10,923 nt of DNA from an uncultured Eubacteriales bacterium (GCA_900556935.1 USQL01000076.1:1-10923), one strand, 5' to 3'; shown: positions 1 to 7,092, counted from the first letter of the stretch. The notes: generated by a model from the sequence alone, not told the origin. Numbers and translations are program-made.

Positions 1-1051
1 CGAAGACCAGGCGGCAGGTATCGCCCACCCGGTAGATTTTTTTGTTCTTGGGGTTGGGGTCCGTGAGCTTGACCAGGGTATCGCCCACCTGCACATGGTA
101 GTTCTGGTAGCTGCCCATGAAGCAGGACAGGATAACCTTGCAGGGCAGTCCCCCGGTCTCGGCCAGGGCGGCCGCCTCCGGGCGCAGGACGATGGTGTAG
201 TCCTTCCCCACCTGCATACCGGACTGGGCCTCCACATGGCAGATGTCCCCGGAAATATTCATCTGGGCCCGGTTGCCCTCCAGCTTTTCGCACTTGCCCT
301 TCAGGAAGTTGGCCTCACCGATGAAGTCCGCCACAAACTCGTTAACGGGGTGATAGTAGATTTCCTGGGGAGTGCCCATCTGCTCCACCACGCCGGAGCG
401 CATGATGATAATCCGGTCGGACAGGGCCATGGCCTCGCTCTGGTCATGGGTGACATAGATGGCGGTGATGCCCACCTCCTGCTGAATCCGGCGAATCTCC
501 GTGCGCATGGTCACCCGGAGCTTGGCATCCAGGTTGCTCAGAGGCTCGTCAAACAGCAGGACGCTGGGCTCGATGACCAACGCCCGGGCCAGAGCCACAC
601 GCTGCTGCTGGCCGCCGGAGAGCTGGTTGGTCATACGGCCCTCCATGCCCGTGAGCTCCACCAGGTCCAGGATTTTCATGACCCGTTTCTGAATCTCGTC
701 CTTGGGCACGTGCCGCAGCTTCAGGCCGTAGGCCACATTGTCAAAGACATTGTAGTGGGGAAGCAGCGCGTAGCTCTGGAACACCATGGCCGTATCCCGC
801 TTGTTGGGGGTCAGGGCGTTGATGGGCTGGTCTCCTAAGTAGATTTCGCCCTCGTCCGGGCTTTCAAAGCCCGCAATCATGCGCAGGGTGGTGGTCTTGC
901 CGCAGCCGGAGGGGCCAAGCAAGGTCACGAATTCACCGGGCTGAATGACCAGAGAATTGTCCTTGACGGCATAGAAATCCTTGCCGGTTTTGGGGTCCTG
1001 GTAGATTTTGGAAATGTGCTCCAGGCGCACACCTTTTTTCACTTTTTCCAT
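1..1051 (-). CDS. ABC importer ATP-binding subunit, FbpC/AfuC/PotA type (3' end beyond window)
   Basis: This is the cytoplasmic ATPase that powers the neighbouring importer. 350 codons are visible and the gene runs off the left edge, so a short C-terminal piece is missing (relatives are usually about 350-370 residues). In order one sees Walker A GPSGCGKT (46-53), Q-loop Q92, signature LSGGQ (144-148), Walker B LLFDEP (165-170), D-loop SNLD (172-175) and switch His202 in VTHD. A TOBE-like C-terminal part follows from about residue 285 (containing VLRPEA), typical of the spermidine/iron/phosphonate group of importer ATPases. The ATG at 1051 follows AAGGAGGG with a 7-base spacer. That ribosome site lies inside the last codons of the permease gene, whose TAA is only 3 bases upstream, so translation is probably coupled. 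The substrate cannot be read from this subunit. Confidence 0.95.
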   Translation of the reverse strand, partial: MEKVKKGVRLEHISKIYQDPKTGKDFYAVKDNSLVIQPGEFVTLLGPSGCGKTTTLRMIAGFESPDEGEIYLGDQPINALTPNKRDTAMVFQSYALLPHYNVFDNVAYGLKLRHVPKDEIQKRVMKILDLVELTGMEGRMTNQLSGGQQQRVALARALVIEPSVLLFDEPLSNLDAKLRVTMRTEIRRIQQEVGITAIYVTHDQSEAMALSDRIIIMRSGVVEQMGTPQEIYYHPVNEFVADFIGEANFLKGKCEKLEGNRAQMNISGDICHVEAQSGMQVGKDYTIVLRPEAAALAETGGLPCKVILSCFMGSYQNYHVQVGDTLVKLTDPNPKNKKIYRVGDTCRLVF

Positions 1052-1054
1052 TTC

Positions 1055-2764
1055 TTAGCCCTCCTTGATTTTTCTGCTGGTGCCGAAATACTTGGTCACC
1101 AGATTCATCAGCAGCACCGAGCCATAGGTAATGCCGATGAGGATGGTGGCAAAGGCGCAGGCCAGGCTGTAGGAGCCCTTTTCGGCGAATTCGTTAATCT
1201 GCACGGTGATGAGCAGGAACTGGGGGGTCACCAGCAGAATGATGGCGGAGATGGCGGTGATGCTGCGCACAAAGGCGGTTACCAGGCCGCTGAGGAAGGA
1301 GTCCTTAATGAGCGGCAGGGTCACCGTCAGGAACACCCGGAAGCTGTCCGCGCCCATATCATAGGCGGATTCCTCAATGGACTTGTCAATCTGCCGCAGA
1401 GCAGAAATACCGCTTCGGGTGCCGGTGGGCAGGGAGCGGACCACGAAGACAATCACGAGGATTGCCGCGGTGCCGTAGAGCCCCTGCAAAAGCCCCGTAT
1501 GGAACAGGCCGCCGGAGAAGCCCCGGATATAGCCCACGCCCAGAACGGTGCCGGGCACGGCCATGGCCAGCATGGACACGGCCTCAATAAAGCCCTTGGA
1601 CTTAAACTTCCGCTTGACCACCAGATAGGAGATAATCATGCTCAGCAGCGCCGTAATGGGGGCAGAAATCAGGCTGAGAATGAAGGAATCCCGGAAGGCC
1701 TGGAGGCCGTGGTAGCGGGAGAACACCAGCTTGAACCACTTGCCCGTCAGGGGGAAGAACTTAAAGCCCCAGGTGGGGAAGCAGGCCCCGATGGGCACGC
1801 ACAGGTACATCATAATGACGAACAGGGCAACCAGGGAGCACAGCACCGTCAGGGGAATTTTCACGCTTCTGTCCGTAATCAGCATTCTGCCCCGGGAGGC
1901 CTTGCCGGTGAGGGTGGCCGCGGTCTTGCGCTCTAAGTAATACTTCTGGACGGCGAACATGCACAGGGTGATGCACAGAAGCACCACGGCCATGGCCGCG
2001 GCACCGGCCTTGTCGTAAGCGCCGGTAATCTGTAAGTAGATAGTGGTGGCCAGGGTGTCATAGGAGCCGCCGATAATCATGGGGTTGGCAAAGTCCGCGA
2101 TGGACTCGATAAAGGTCACCAGGAAGGCGTTGCCCAGGCCCGGCAGCATCAGCGGCAGGGTGACGCTGGTAAACACCTTCCAGCGGGAAGCGCCCATATC
2201 CCGGGCCGCCTCCTCCAGAGATGGGTCGATGTTTTTGAGCAGGCCTTTGAGCATCATATAGCACACCGGGAAGAAGGTCAGGGTCTGGACCACGGCGATG
2301 CCCCAGAAGCCATAGACGCTGTTGTCGTAGATTTTCAGCAAAAACCGGGTGATGATGCCCGCCTTGCCGAAGAGCATAATCATAGAAAGGCTCAATACAA
2401 AGGGGGGCGAGACCACCGGAAGCATGGAGACCACCTTGAAAAGGCCGCCTACAAACTTGTCCATTTTGACATAGACCTCCACGTAGGCAAACAGCAGTCC
2501 CACCAGGGCGGAAAGGATGCCCACCAGGAAGCCCACCTTCAGGGTATTGGTGATGGCTCTGGTGAAGGAGGGCATGGCGAAAATGCGCTTAAACACACTG
2601 AAGCTGAAGCCCCCGTCCCCTACAAAGCTGTCCACCAGCAGAATGGCCAGGGGATAGAGGATGAATAACGTTAAAAATGCAATCAGCACGACGATGGTGG
2701 TCACCATGATGGGGTCAGCCATCAGCTTTTTCCGGTCCAGCGCCGCGCTCTGGTTCTTTACCAT
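1055..2764 (-). CDS. ABC importer permease, two fused transmembrane domains (FbpB/AfuB type)
   Basis: A 569-residue inner-membrane channel subunit made of two tandem binding-protein-dependent permease domains, so one polypeptide does the work of two. Each half carries an EAA coupling loop that docks on the ATPase: EEAARDMGASRWKVF with TLPL in the first half, and EESAYDMGADSFRVF with TLPL in the second. About 12 hydrophobic segments are visible, starting with one near residues 21-42. This layout is known from FbpB (iron), AfuB (sugar phosphate) and related families. I chose the ATG at 2764, preceded by AGGAGG with a 9-base spacer. A longer reading from 2809 is possible in frame, but that ATG lies in the loop of a terminator hairpin and adds a non-family sequence. 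The gene belongs to one operon with the binding protein upstream and the ATPase downstream. Confidence 0.94.
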   Translation of the reverse strand: MVKNQSAALDRKKLMADPIMVTTIVVLIAFLTLFILYPLAILLVDSFVGDGGFSFSVFKRIFAMPSFTRAITNTLKVGFLVGILSALVGLLFAYVEVYVKMDKFVGGLFKVVSMLPVVSPPFVLSLSMIMLFGKAGIITRFLLKIYDNSVYGFWGIAVVQTLTFFPVCYMMLKGLLKNIDPSLEEAARDMGASRWKVFTSVTLPLMLPGLGNAFLVTFIESIADFANPMIIGGSYDTLATTIYLQITGAYDKAGAAAMAVVLLCITLCMFAVQKYYLERKTAATLTGKASRGRMLITDRSVKIPLTVLCSLVALFVIMMYLCVPIGACFPTWGFKFFPLTGKWFKLVFSRYHGLQAFRDSFILSLISAPITALLSMIISYLVVKRKFKSKGFIEAVSMLAMAVPGTVLGVGYIRGFSGGLFHTGLLQGLYGTAAILVIVFVVRSLPTGTRSGISALRQIDKSIEESAYDMGADSFRVFLTVTLPLIKDSFLSGLVTAFVRSITAISAIILLVTPQFLLITVQINEFAEKGSYSLACAFATILIGITYGSVLLMNLVTKYFGTSRKIKEG

Positions 2765-2773
2765 AGGCGGGTC

Positions 2774-2779
2774 CCTCCT
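2774..2779 (-). promoter_or_regulatory. Ribosome binding site that fixes the permease start
   Basis: AGGAGG, 9 bases before the ATG at 2764. It lies downstream of the terminator hairpin and supports the shorter permease start rather than the in-frame ATG at 2809. Confidence 0.8.
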
Positions 2780-2789
2780 GTCGTTTTCT

Positions 2790-2822
2790 AAAAAGGAGGC
2801 GGCGGCCATTGCCGCCGCCTCC
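2790..2822 (-). terminator. Intercistronic terminator/attenuator between binding protein and permease genes
   Basis: On the minus strand a perfect 12-bp GC-rich stem (2811-2822 with 2795-2806) closes on a four-base AATG loop and is followed directly by TTTTT (2794-2790). This is a textbook intrinsic terminator placed 20 bases after the stop codon of the binding protein gene, and the permease gene follows it. No separate promoter is evident in the short space before the permease, so partial read-through is the likely mode. That would give excess binding protein over membrane complex, a known pattern in binding-protein ABC operons. The hairpin may also protect the 3' end of the upstream message. 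Confidence 0.85.
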
Positions 2823-2842
2823 GATGGCTTTGGAGATGAAAC

Positions 2843-4030
2843 TTACTCGGTCTTGAACCGGTCCGCGCCGGTGTCCGCGCCGCCGGCGTTCAGAGCAGCC
2901 ATAACCTCTTCTACGTAGGTGCCGATGTTCTGCTTGGCATCCTCGAAGTCATAGTCCATGACATTGTCGGGATCCAGGCCGAACTGCATGGCAACCTCGG
3001 GCTGGGTGGCGTTGTCAATCACCAGGAACTGGTAGGAGCCGTTGTTGGCGGCCAGATTCACGCACTCGGGAGACAGGGCGTACTCAATCCACAGCTTGGC
3101 GGCGTTGGCGTGGGAAGCGCCCTTGAAGATGGCGGTAGCGCCAACCTCAAAGGAGGTGCCGCTGGAGGGAATCACCAGCTCTACGTTGGTATAGCCGTTA
3201 TCCACAATCTGGGTAATGCCGTCATGCAGGAAGCCAATGCCGATGACGCACTCGCCGGTGCCCACGTTCTTGGAGGGGCCGGAGCCGGACTTGGTGTAGA
3301 CCTCGATGTTCTTATCCAGGTCCACCAGGTACTGAATGCCCTCGTCGTGGCCGTACTTCTGAATCATGGTGTTGATGACCAGCTTGGCAGTGCCGGCGGT
3401 ATTGTAGTTGGACAGCCAGATGAGGCCCTGATACTCGGGCTTCAGCAAATCCTGCCAGTCGGCGGGAGCTTCCAGCTTCAGGCGGGCCAGCTCGTCGGTG
3501 TTGACCATGAAGCCCAGGATGCCCTTGTAGATGCCGTACCACTGGCCGTTTGCGTCCTTATACATATCGCTGATCAGATGGGAGGCGTTCTTCGCGTCGT
3601 AGCTCTCCAGCAGGCCCTTGGCAGCGCAGACGTTATAAGGGTCAGTGGTGCCGCCGAACCAGACATCGCCGGAGGGGTTGCCGTTTTCTTCCTCAACCTT
3701 GGCCTGGACCTCGCCGGTGGACAGGCGCTGATAGTTGACCTTGATGCCGAAGAGCTCCTGGAAGTGCTCACAGGCAGCGGCCAGATACTCCTCCTCGCAG
3801 GAGCCGTAGACGGTGAGCTCGCCCTCTGCCTGGGCAGCGGCAATCAGATCGTCCATACCGTCAAAATAGCTGGGGTACTGGCTGTCGGACTTGGGAGCCT
3901 CCGTAGCAGCGGGGGCAGCGGTACCGGCAGGGGCCGCGGTGGTAGCGGCCGGCGCGGTGGAGCTTCCGCCGCAGGCGGCAAGCATCAGAACCATGGCCAG
4001 GGCCAGAAGCATTGCCAAATACTTTTTCAT
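2843..4030 (-). CDS. ABC importer substrate-binding lipoprotein, AfuA/FbpA/phosphonate-binding family
   Basis: A 395-residue extracellular lipoprotein that should capture the substrate and deliver it to the permease. The signal peptide (KK, then a hydrophobic core) ends in the lipobox LAAC with Cys20 as lipidation site. Residues 21-50 form an Ala/Pro/Thr-rich linker. The mature domain begins near the segment GELTVYGSCEEEY and contains GDVWFGGTTDPY, SGTSFEVGATAIFKGA and NVMDYDFEDAKQN, all typical of the AfuA-like branch of the iron/spermidine/phosphonate binding proteins. Ferric-binding FbpA proteins have adjacent tyrosines as iron ligands; in the corresponding stretch this protein has FLHDG, so ferric iron as sole ligand is doubtful. 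Known relatives bind sugar phosphates, 2-aminoethylphosphonate or iron. The ATG at 4030 follows GGAGG with an 8-base spacer. The exact substrate is unknown. Confidence 0.92.
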   Translation of the reverse strand: MKKYLAMLLALAMVLMLAACGGSSTAPAATTAAPAGTAAPAATEAPKSDSQYPSYFDGMDDLIAAAQAEGELTVYGSCEEEYLAAACEHFQELFGIKVNYQRLSTGEVQAKVEEENGNPSGDVWFGGTTDPYNVCAAKGLLESYDAKNASHLISDMYKDANGQWYGIYKGILGFMVNTDELARLKLEAPADWQDLLKPEYQGLIWLSNYNTAGTAKLVINTMIQKYGHDEGIQYLVDLDKNIEVYTKSGSGPSKNVGTGECVIGIGFLHDGITQIVDNGYTNVELVIPSSGTSFEVGATAIFKGASHANAAKLWIEYALSPECVNLAANNGSYQFLVIDNATQPEVAMQFGLDPDNVMDYDFEDAKQNIGTYVEEVMAALNAGGADTGADRFKTE

Positions 4031-4043
4031 TTCGTTTTCCTCC

Positions 4044-4076
4044 GTTCATCGAATTTCCGGGTACTCCCGGATGAAC
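4044..4076 (-). promoter_or_regulatory. Inverted repeat in the 5' leader of the ABC operon
   Basis: The leader contains GTTCATC and GATGAAC as outer arms (4070-4076 and 4044-4050) and a nested CGGG/CCCG stem with an AGTA loop. The structure begins almost exactly at the predicted transcription start (about 4077) and ends just before the GGAGG ribosome site. It could be a 5'-stabilising or translation-modulating hairpin, or an operator read as DNA. The inner stem and the 7-base spacer between the arms make a bulged rather than perfect hairpin. Confidence 0.5.
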
Positions 4077-4083
4077 TGAGCCT

Positions 4084-4112
4084 ATTATAATCATATGTTT
4101 TTCTGTTGTCAA
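4084..4112 (-). promoter_or_regulatory. Consensus sigma-A promoter of the ABC transporter operon
   Basis: TTGACA (4112-4107), a 17-base spacer, then TATAAT (4089-4084): both hexamers match the consensus exactly with optimal spacing. Transcription should begin near 4077, leaving a leader of about 47 bases before the binding protein ATG. A promoter this strong suggests high expression unless a repressor acts. Confidence 0.88.
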
Positions 4113-4268
4113 TCCTTACAGAAAACTATTTTTTATTTTTCTTTACATTATCCAGTTTGCACAGCATCCACAATTTTGTCCAAACGAATCCACCGTTCGT
4201 TGTGCATCCTTTCCAGCTTCTTCGTCTCACGGAGAGTTCGTGCAGTAGGGATGTTTGTCCGCCAATGG
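4113..4268. other. AT-rich gap between ABC operon promoter and orphan promoter
   Basis: No convincing coding region is seen here in either direction. A small inverted repeat AACGAA/TTCGTT (4183-4188 and 4196-4201), partly nested inside TGCACA/TGTGCA (4158-4163 and 4201-4206), is the only structure I could find. It might be a regulator site, but nothing else supports that. Confidence 0.4.
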
Positions 4269-4297
4269 TTGACATTTTTCGAGGTTTTGAATATAAT
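4269..4297 (+). promoter_or_regulatory. Orphan consensus sigma-A promoter facing the azlD remnant
   Basis: TTGACA (4269-4274), a 17-base spacer, then TATAAT (4292-4297), a perfect match to the housekeeping consensus on the plus strand. The predicted start is near 4304. The only thing downstream before the terminator at 4504-4537 is the decayed azlD end, which has no in-frame ATG after the start site. The promoter either belonged to a gene now lost or makes a short untranslated RNA of roughly 230-240 bases. Confidence 0.75.
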
Positions 4298-4370
4298 TCC
4301 TTTTACCGTTCTTTTTCATTTGGGGTTTTTGTATGAAAGCAAATTTCCGTCTCAAAGGCATCTCCTTCTC

Positions 4371-4505
4371 CGCCCGGGCAATTTCCTTCCGGCGCTTCTG
4401 TGCACCGCCCTGGTCGCCCTGCTCCATATCTGGAAGCGCAACACCCTTCTAAGCATCGCCGGCGGCACCGTCGCCTACATGCTGCTGGTACAGCTGGTAT
4501 TCTAA
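4371..4505 (+). pseudogene. azlD: 3' remnant of azlD (branched-chain amino acid exporter small subunit)
   Basis: In one plus-strand frame the last roughly 40 residues before the TAA at 4503 read like the C-terminus of AzlD: LPALL, then [20 protein letters not shown] and [10 protein letters not shown]. AzlD is a small membrane protein of about 100-110 residues that works with AzlC in branched-chain amino acid export. The upstream residues of the same open frame do not resemble AzlD, no azlC precedes it, and no start codon with a ribosome site lies suitably between the nearby promoter and this segment. I read it as a gene remnant left by a deletion. It ends in the bidirectional terminator shared with citF. 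The left boundary is approximate, and the identification rests on remembered family sequence rather than a search. Confidence 0.65.
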
Positions 4506-4537
4506 AAGCAACCCCCCGGCAGCGTGCCGGGGGGTTG
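4504..4537. terminator. Bidirectional terminator between citF and the azlD remnant
   Basis: A perfect 13-bp stem (4509-4521 with 4525-4537) with a three-base GCG loop. On the minus strand it is followed by G then TTTT (4507-4504) and lies 5 bases after the citF stop codon. On the plus strand it starts just after the azlD-remnant stop and is followed by a looser T-rich tail. It should separate the citrate lyase transcript from the ABC operon. Confidence 0.85.
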
Positions 4538-4541
4538 TTGG

Positions 4542-5948
4542 TTATTTTACCTGGTAAATTACATCCTGGAGACTGCCGTCTCGGCCCAGGACGTTGGCGA
4601 TGATTTTGTCGGAGCTGCGGGTATAGGGCTTGGCCTCGCCATTGAGTTCTACGGCCATGCGGCGCAGCTCGTGGATGTCCACAACCGGGAGCTTGGCGTT
4701 TTTCAGCGCTTCCGCCAGCTCCGGACGGGCGGGGTTCACCGCAATGCCGTACTGCGTCACCAGCATATCCACGCTGGAACCGGGGGTGGAGACCGTCAGG
4801 ACCTTGTCCACCACAATGGACATTCTGGCCCGGCTCAGCGGGGCGACAATCACCGTGAGCTTGGCCTCCTCGGCCACATCCGTATGGCCGCCGGAGCCGC
4901 CGATGATGAAGCCGTTGGAATCCGTATGGACGTTGACGTTGAAGTCCGTATCAATCTCCGTGGCACCCAGCACCACCACGTCCAGATTGGAGGCGGCGGT
5001 GCTCTTCGCCTGGGGGCTGGCGTACTGGGCGGCGGTAATCTCCATATGCTTGGGGTTCTCCCGGATGGACCGCACCGCCCGCAGGTCAAAGCACTGCACA
5101 TCCTGGATGGCCTGGAAGCAGCCCGCCTCCAGCATATCCACCATATAGCCGGTGATGCCGCCCAGGGCATAGCTGCCCTTGATGTTCCGTTTCAGCATAA
5201 TGCGCTTGATATAGTCCGCCACCGCCAGGGAGGCACCGCCCGCCCCGGTCTGGAAGGAGAAGCCGTCCTTCAAAAGCCCGGAGGCATCGATGGCCTGGGC
5301 CGCCAGCTCCGCGATTTTCAGGGCGATGGGGTCCTTGGGCATCCGGGTTGTTCCGGAGACGATGCCCTTGGGGTTGCCGATGGCATCCACCTTTACCACG
5401 TAGTTTACATAATCTTCCGTAATGGACGCGTCCGTCATGGGGTAGTCCACCAGGTAGTCCGTGACCACAATGACCTTGTCCGCCTTCATGGCATCGGCAA
5501 AGGCATAGCCCAGGGAGCCGCAGGCGGAGGGGCCGTATTTTCCGGAGCAGTTGCCCATGGGGTCCGAAGCCGGGGCCGCCACAAAGGCAACGTCAATGTG
5601 ACTGGTGCCGTCCAGAATCTGGGCGGGCCGGGTGCCGTGGGAGCGGAACACCACAGGCTTGGCAAGCACCCCCCGGGTAATGGGCTCGCCAATTCCGGCG
5701 GACATATAGTCCGTTTCCAGGCCGGTGACAACGCCGTTCTGAATATGCCCAATCAGCGGCTCATGGCAGTCAAACAGGGAGCTGGCATTCACCGTCAGGT
5801 CCCGGATGCCCATGGCGGCAACCTCATTCAGGACCATATTGAGCACATAGTCACCGTTCCGCAGGTGATGGTGGAAGGAGATGGTCATGCCATCCCGCAG
5901 TCCCGCCTTTTCAATCGCTTCCCGAAGGGAATCACACAGTTTCCGCAA
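4542..5948 (-). CDS. citF: Citrate lyase alpha subunit (citrate:acetyl-ACP transferase)
   Basis: CitF moves the acetyl-linked carrier from acetate to citrate, forming citryl-carrier that CitE then splits; it is a cytoplasmic CoA-transferase-like enzyme. The 468-residue product carries family segments throughout: GMTISFHHHLRNGD near the N-terminus, QTGAGGASLAV, LGGITGYMVDMLEAG, EIDTDFNVNV, GGSGGHTDVAEEAK and SSVDMLVTQYGIAVNPARPE. The start is a TTG at 5948, inside the end of citE (17-bp overlap), with GAGGGGG 9 bases upstream. A TAG two codons further up rules out a longer frame. Compared with enterobacterial CitF (about 508-510 residues) roughly 45 N-terminal residues are absent, yet the homologous sequence begins immediately with RKLC. 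The paralogous alpha subunit of citramalate lyase is the main alternative. Confidence 0.95.
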   Translation of the reverse strand: MRKLCDSLREAIEKAGLRDGMTISFHHHLRNGDYVLNMVLNEVAAMGIRDLTVNASSLFDCHEPLIGHIQNGVVTGLETDYMSAGIGEPITRGVLAKPVVFRSHGTRPAQILDGTSHIDVAFVAAPASDPMGNCSGKYGPSACGSLGYAFADAMKADKVIVVTDYLVDYPMTDASITEDYVNYVVKVDAIGNPKGIVSGTTRMPKDPIALKIAELAAQAIDASGLLKDGFSFQTGAGGASLAVADYIKRIMLKRNIKGSYALGGITGYMVDMLEAGCFQAIQDVQCFDLRAVRSIRENPKHMEITAAQYASPQAKSTAASNLDVVVLGATEIDTDFNVNVHTDSNGFIIGGSGGHTDVAEEAKLTVIVAPLSRARMSIVVDKVLTVSTPGSSVDMLVTQYGIAVNPARPELAEALKNAKLPVVDIHELRRMAVELNGEAKPYTRSSDKIIANVLGRDGSLQDVIYQVK

Positions 5949-6819
5949 AGTAATCTACCCCCTCAATTTCCGACGCGGCTTCCAGAACCAGTCTGGCCCG
6001 CTGTACAATCGGCGCGTCAATCATCTTGCCCCGCAGGGAGATGGCACCCTTCCCCAGCCGCTTTGCCTCCGCAATCACGGCAAACACATCCTTGGCATAC
6101 TGGATATCCGCCTCGGAAGGGGAGAATACCCGGTTCACCGTGGCAACATGGGCGGGGCTGATGCAGGCCTTGCCGGAGAAGCCCAGGCCCTTGGCAAACT
6201 CCGCGTCCTTTTCCAGGCCCTCCAGGTCCTGCACGTCCGTAAAGGGCGTATCGCAGACCTCAATGCCCGCGGCTCTGGCGGCGCTGACCAGACGGCCCCG
6301 GGCGTAGAGAATCTCCGCGCTCTCCTTGGTCCGCTTGGCCCGCAGGTCCGCGGAAAGGTCCTCCGCGCCCAGGAACAGGCCCATCATCCGCTTGCTTGCC
6401 CGGGCAATTTCATAGGCGTTCTCCACGCCCTGGGCGGTTTCCAGCAGGGCCAGAATTTTGGTGGTGCCCACGGGGATGCCCAGCTTTTCTTCCAGCTGCG
6501 TCATCTTCCGGTCCAGGGTCTGGATATAGGCCCCGTCGCAGACCTTGGGGGGCATAATCACATTGGGCTTCAGGGGGAGAATCTCCTCCAGGTCCTCCTC
6601 CCAATAGGGGGTGTCCAGGCCGTTGATGCGGACGATGATCTCGCACTTGCCGAATTTCAGATAGGTCAGGGCGTTTTTCAGCAATTCCCGGGCGGCATCC
6701 TTCTGGTCCGGGGCAACCGCGTCCTCCAAATCGAAAATCAGGCTGTCCGCCCCCAGCAGGCCGCCGTTACCCACCATATTGGGGTTATTGGACGGCAAAA
6801 ACAGCATTGTTCTTCTCAT
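5932..6819 (-). CDS. citE: Citrate lyase beta subunit (citryl-ACP lyase)
   Basis: CitE cleaves citryl-carrier into oxaloacetate and acetyl-carrier, the carbon-carbon bond-breaking step of anaerobic citrate use. The 295-residue product has the usual family length and a TIM-barrel of the CitE/malyl-CoA lyase type. Visible motifs are LFLPSNNPNM at the start, DLEDAVAPDQK with the metal-site region, RING, LLETAQGVENA with the catalytic Glu, and GAEDLSADLRAKR with the metal-binding acid. The ATG at 6819 directly abuts the citD TAA, and a strong AAGGAGG lies in the end of citD, so the genes are co-translated. Free-standing CitE-like lyases exist, but the flanking citD and citF settle the assignment to a citrate (or citramalate) lyase complex. 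Confidence 0.96.
   Translation of the reverse strand: MRRTMLFLPSNNPNMVGNGGLLGADSLIFDLEDAVAPDQKDAARELLKNALTYLKFGKCEIIVRINGLDTPYWEEDLEEILPLKPNVIMPPKVCDGAYIQTLDRKMTQLEEKLGIPVGTTKILALLETAQGVENAYEIARASKRMMGLFLGAEDLSADLRAKRTKESAEILYARGRLVSAARAAGIEVCDTPFTDVQDLEGLEKDAEFAKGLGFSGKACISPAHVATVNRVFSPSEADIQYAKDVFAVIAEAKRLGKGAISLRGKMIDAPIVQRARLVLEAASEIEGVDYFAETV
5958..5964 (-). promoter_or_regulatory. Ribosome binding site deciding the TTG start of citF
   Basis: GAGGGGG inside the last codons of citE, 9 bases before the TTG at 5948. It makes the non-ATG start credible and implies coupling of citF translation to citE. Confidence 0.6.
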
Positions 6820-7092
6820 TTACGCTTCCTCCTTACAGGCCCGTTTGACGGCGGTGGTCATCCGGGCCCGGATGGTGCAGTCCAGCGCGCCGTGGTCCAC
6901 AGCGCTGATATTCGCGTTCCGGACCCCCAGCTCCTCCAGCACGGCGCGCATCGTCGCCCGGATGGAATCTCCATAATAGCCCTCCACCGTGGAATTCAGC
7001 TCAATCTGAATGCCATCCGGCGCAGGCTGAACCGTTACCATGATGTCGCTGGATTCCAGCGTTCCGGCCATGGCTTCCCGTTTGATATCCAT
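6820..7092 (-). CDS. citD: Citrate lyase acyl carrier protein (gamma subunit)
   Basis: CitD carries the 2'-(5''-triphosphoribosyl)-3'-dephospho-CoA prosthetic group on which acetyl and citryl groups ride between CitF and CitE. The 90-residue product has normal family length. The attachment site is the serine in GTLESSD, Ser14 here, the same position as in the Klebsiella protein. Other family segments are DIMVTVQPAP and VDHGALDCTIRARM. The ATG at 7092 is preceded by AAAGGAGC with a suitable spacer. It is the first gene of a packed citDEF unit. The ligase gene citC, which usually precedes citD, is absent, as are citX and citG, needed to make and attach the prosthetic group; these must be elsewhere if the enzyme works. 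Confidence 0.96.
   Translation of the reverse strand: MDIKREAMAGTLESSDIMVTVQPAPDGIQIELNSTVEGYYGDSIRATMRAVLEELGVRNANISAVDHGALDCTIRARMTTAVKRACKEEA

Noticed and set aside
95..838. Plus-strand frame of 247 codons opposite the ABC ATPase
   Set aside because: The minus strand encodes every motif of an ABC ATPase over the same bases.
2765..2809. A longer permease start at the ATG at 2809
   Set aside because: It lies in the loop of a terminator hairpin, while the ATG at 2764 has AGGAGG at proper distance and begins the family-like sequence.
1016..4090. Plus-strand frames of 306 and 326 codons opposite the permease and binding protein genes
   Set aside because: They are shadows of clear minus-strand genes and show no family features.
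4095..4370. The upstream part of the 136-codon frame that ends in the azlD-like segment
   Set aside because: It overlaps the ABC operon promoter and the orphan promoter, has no ribosome site and does not resemble AzlD; only the C-terminal part is credible as a remnant.
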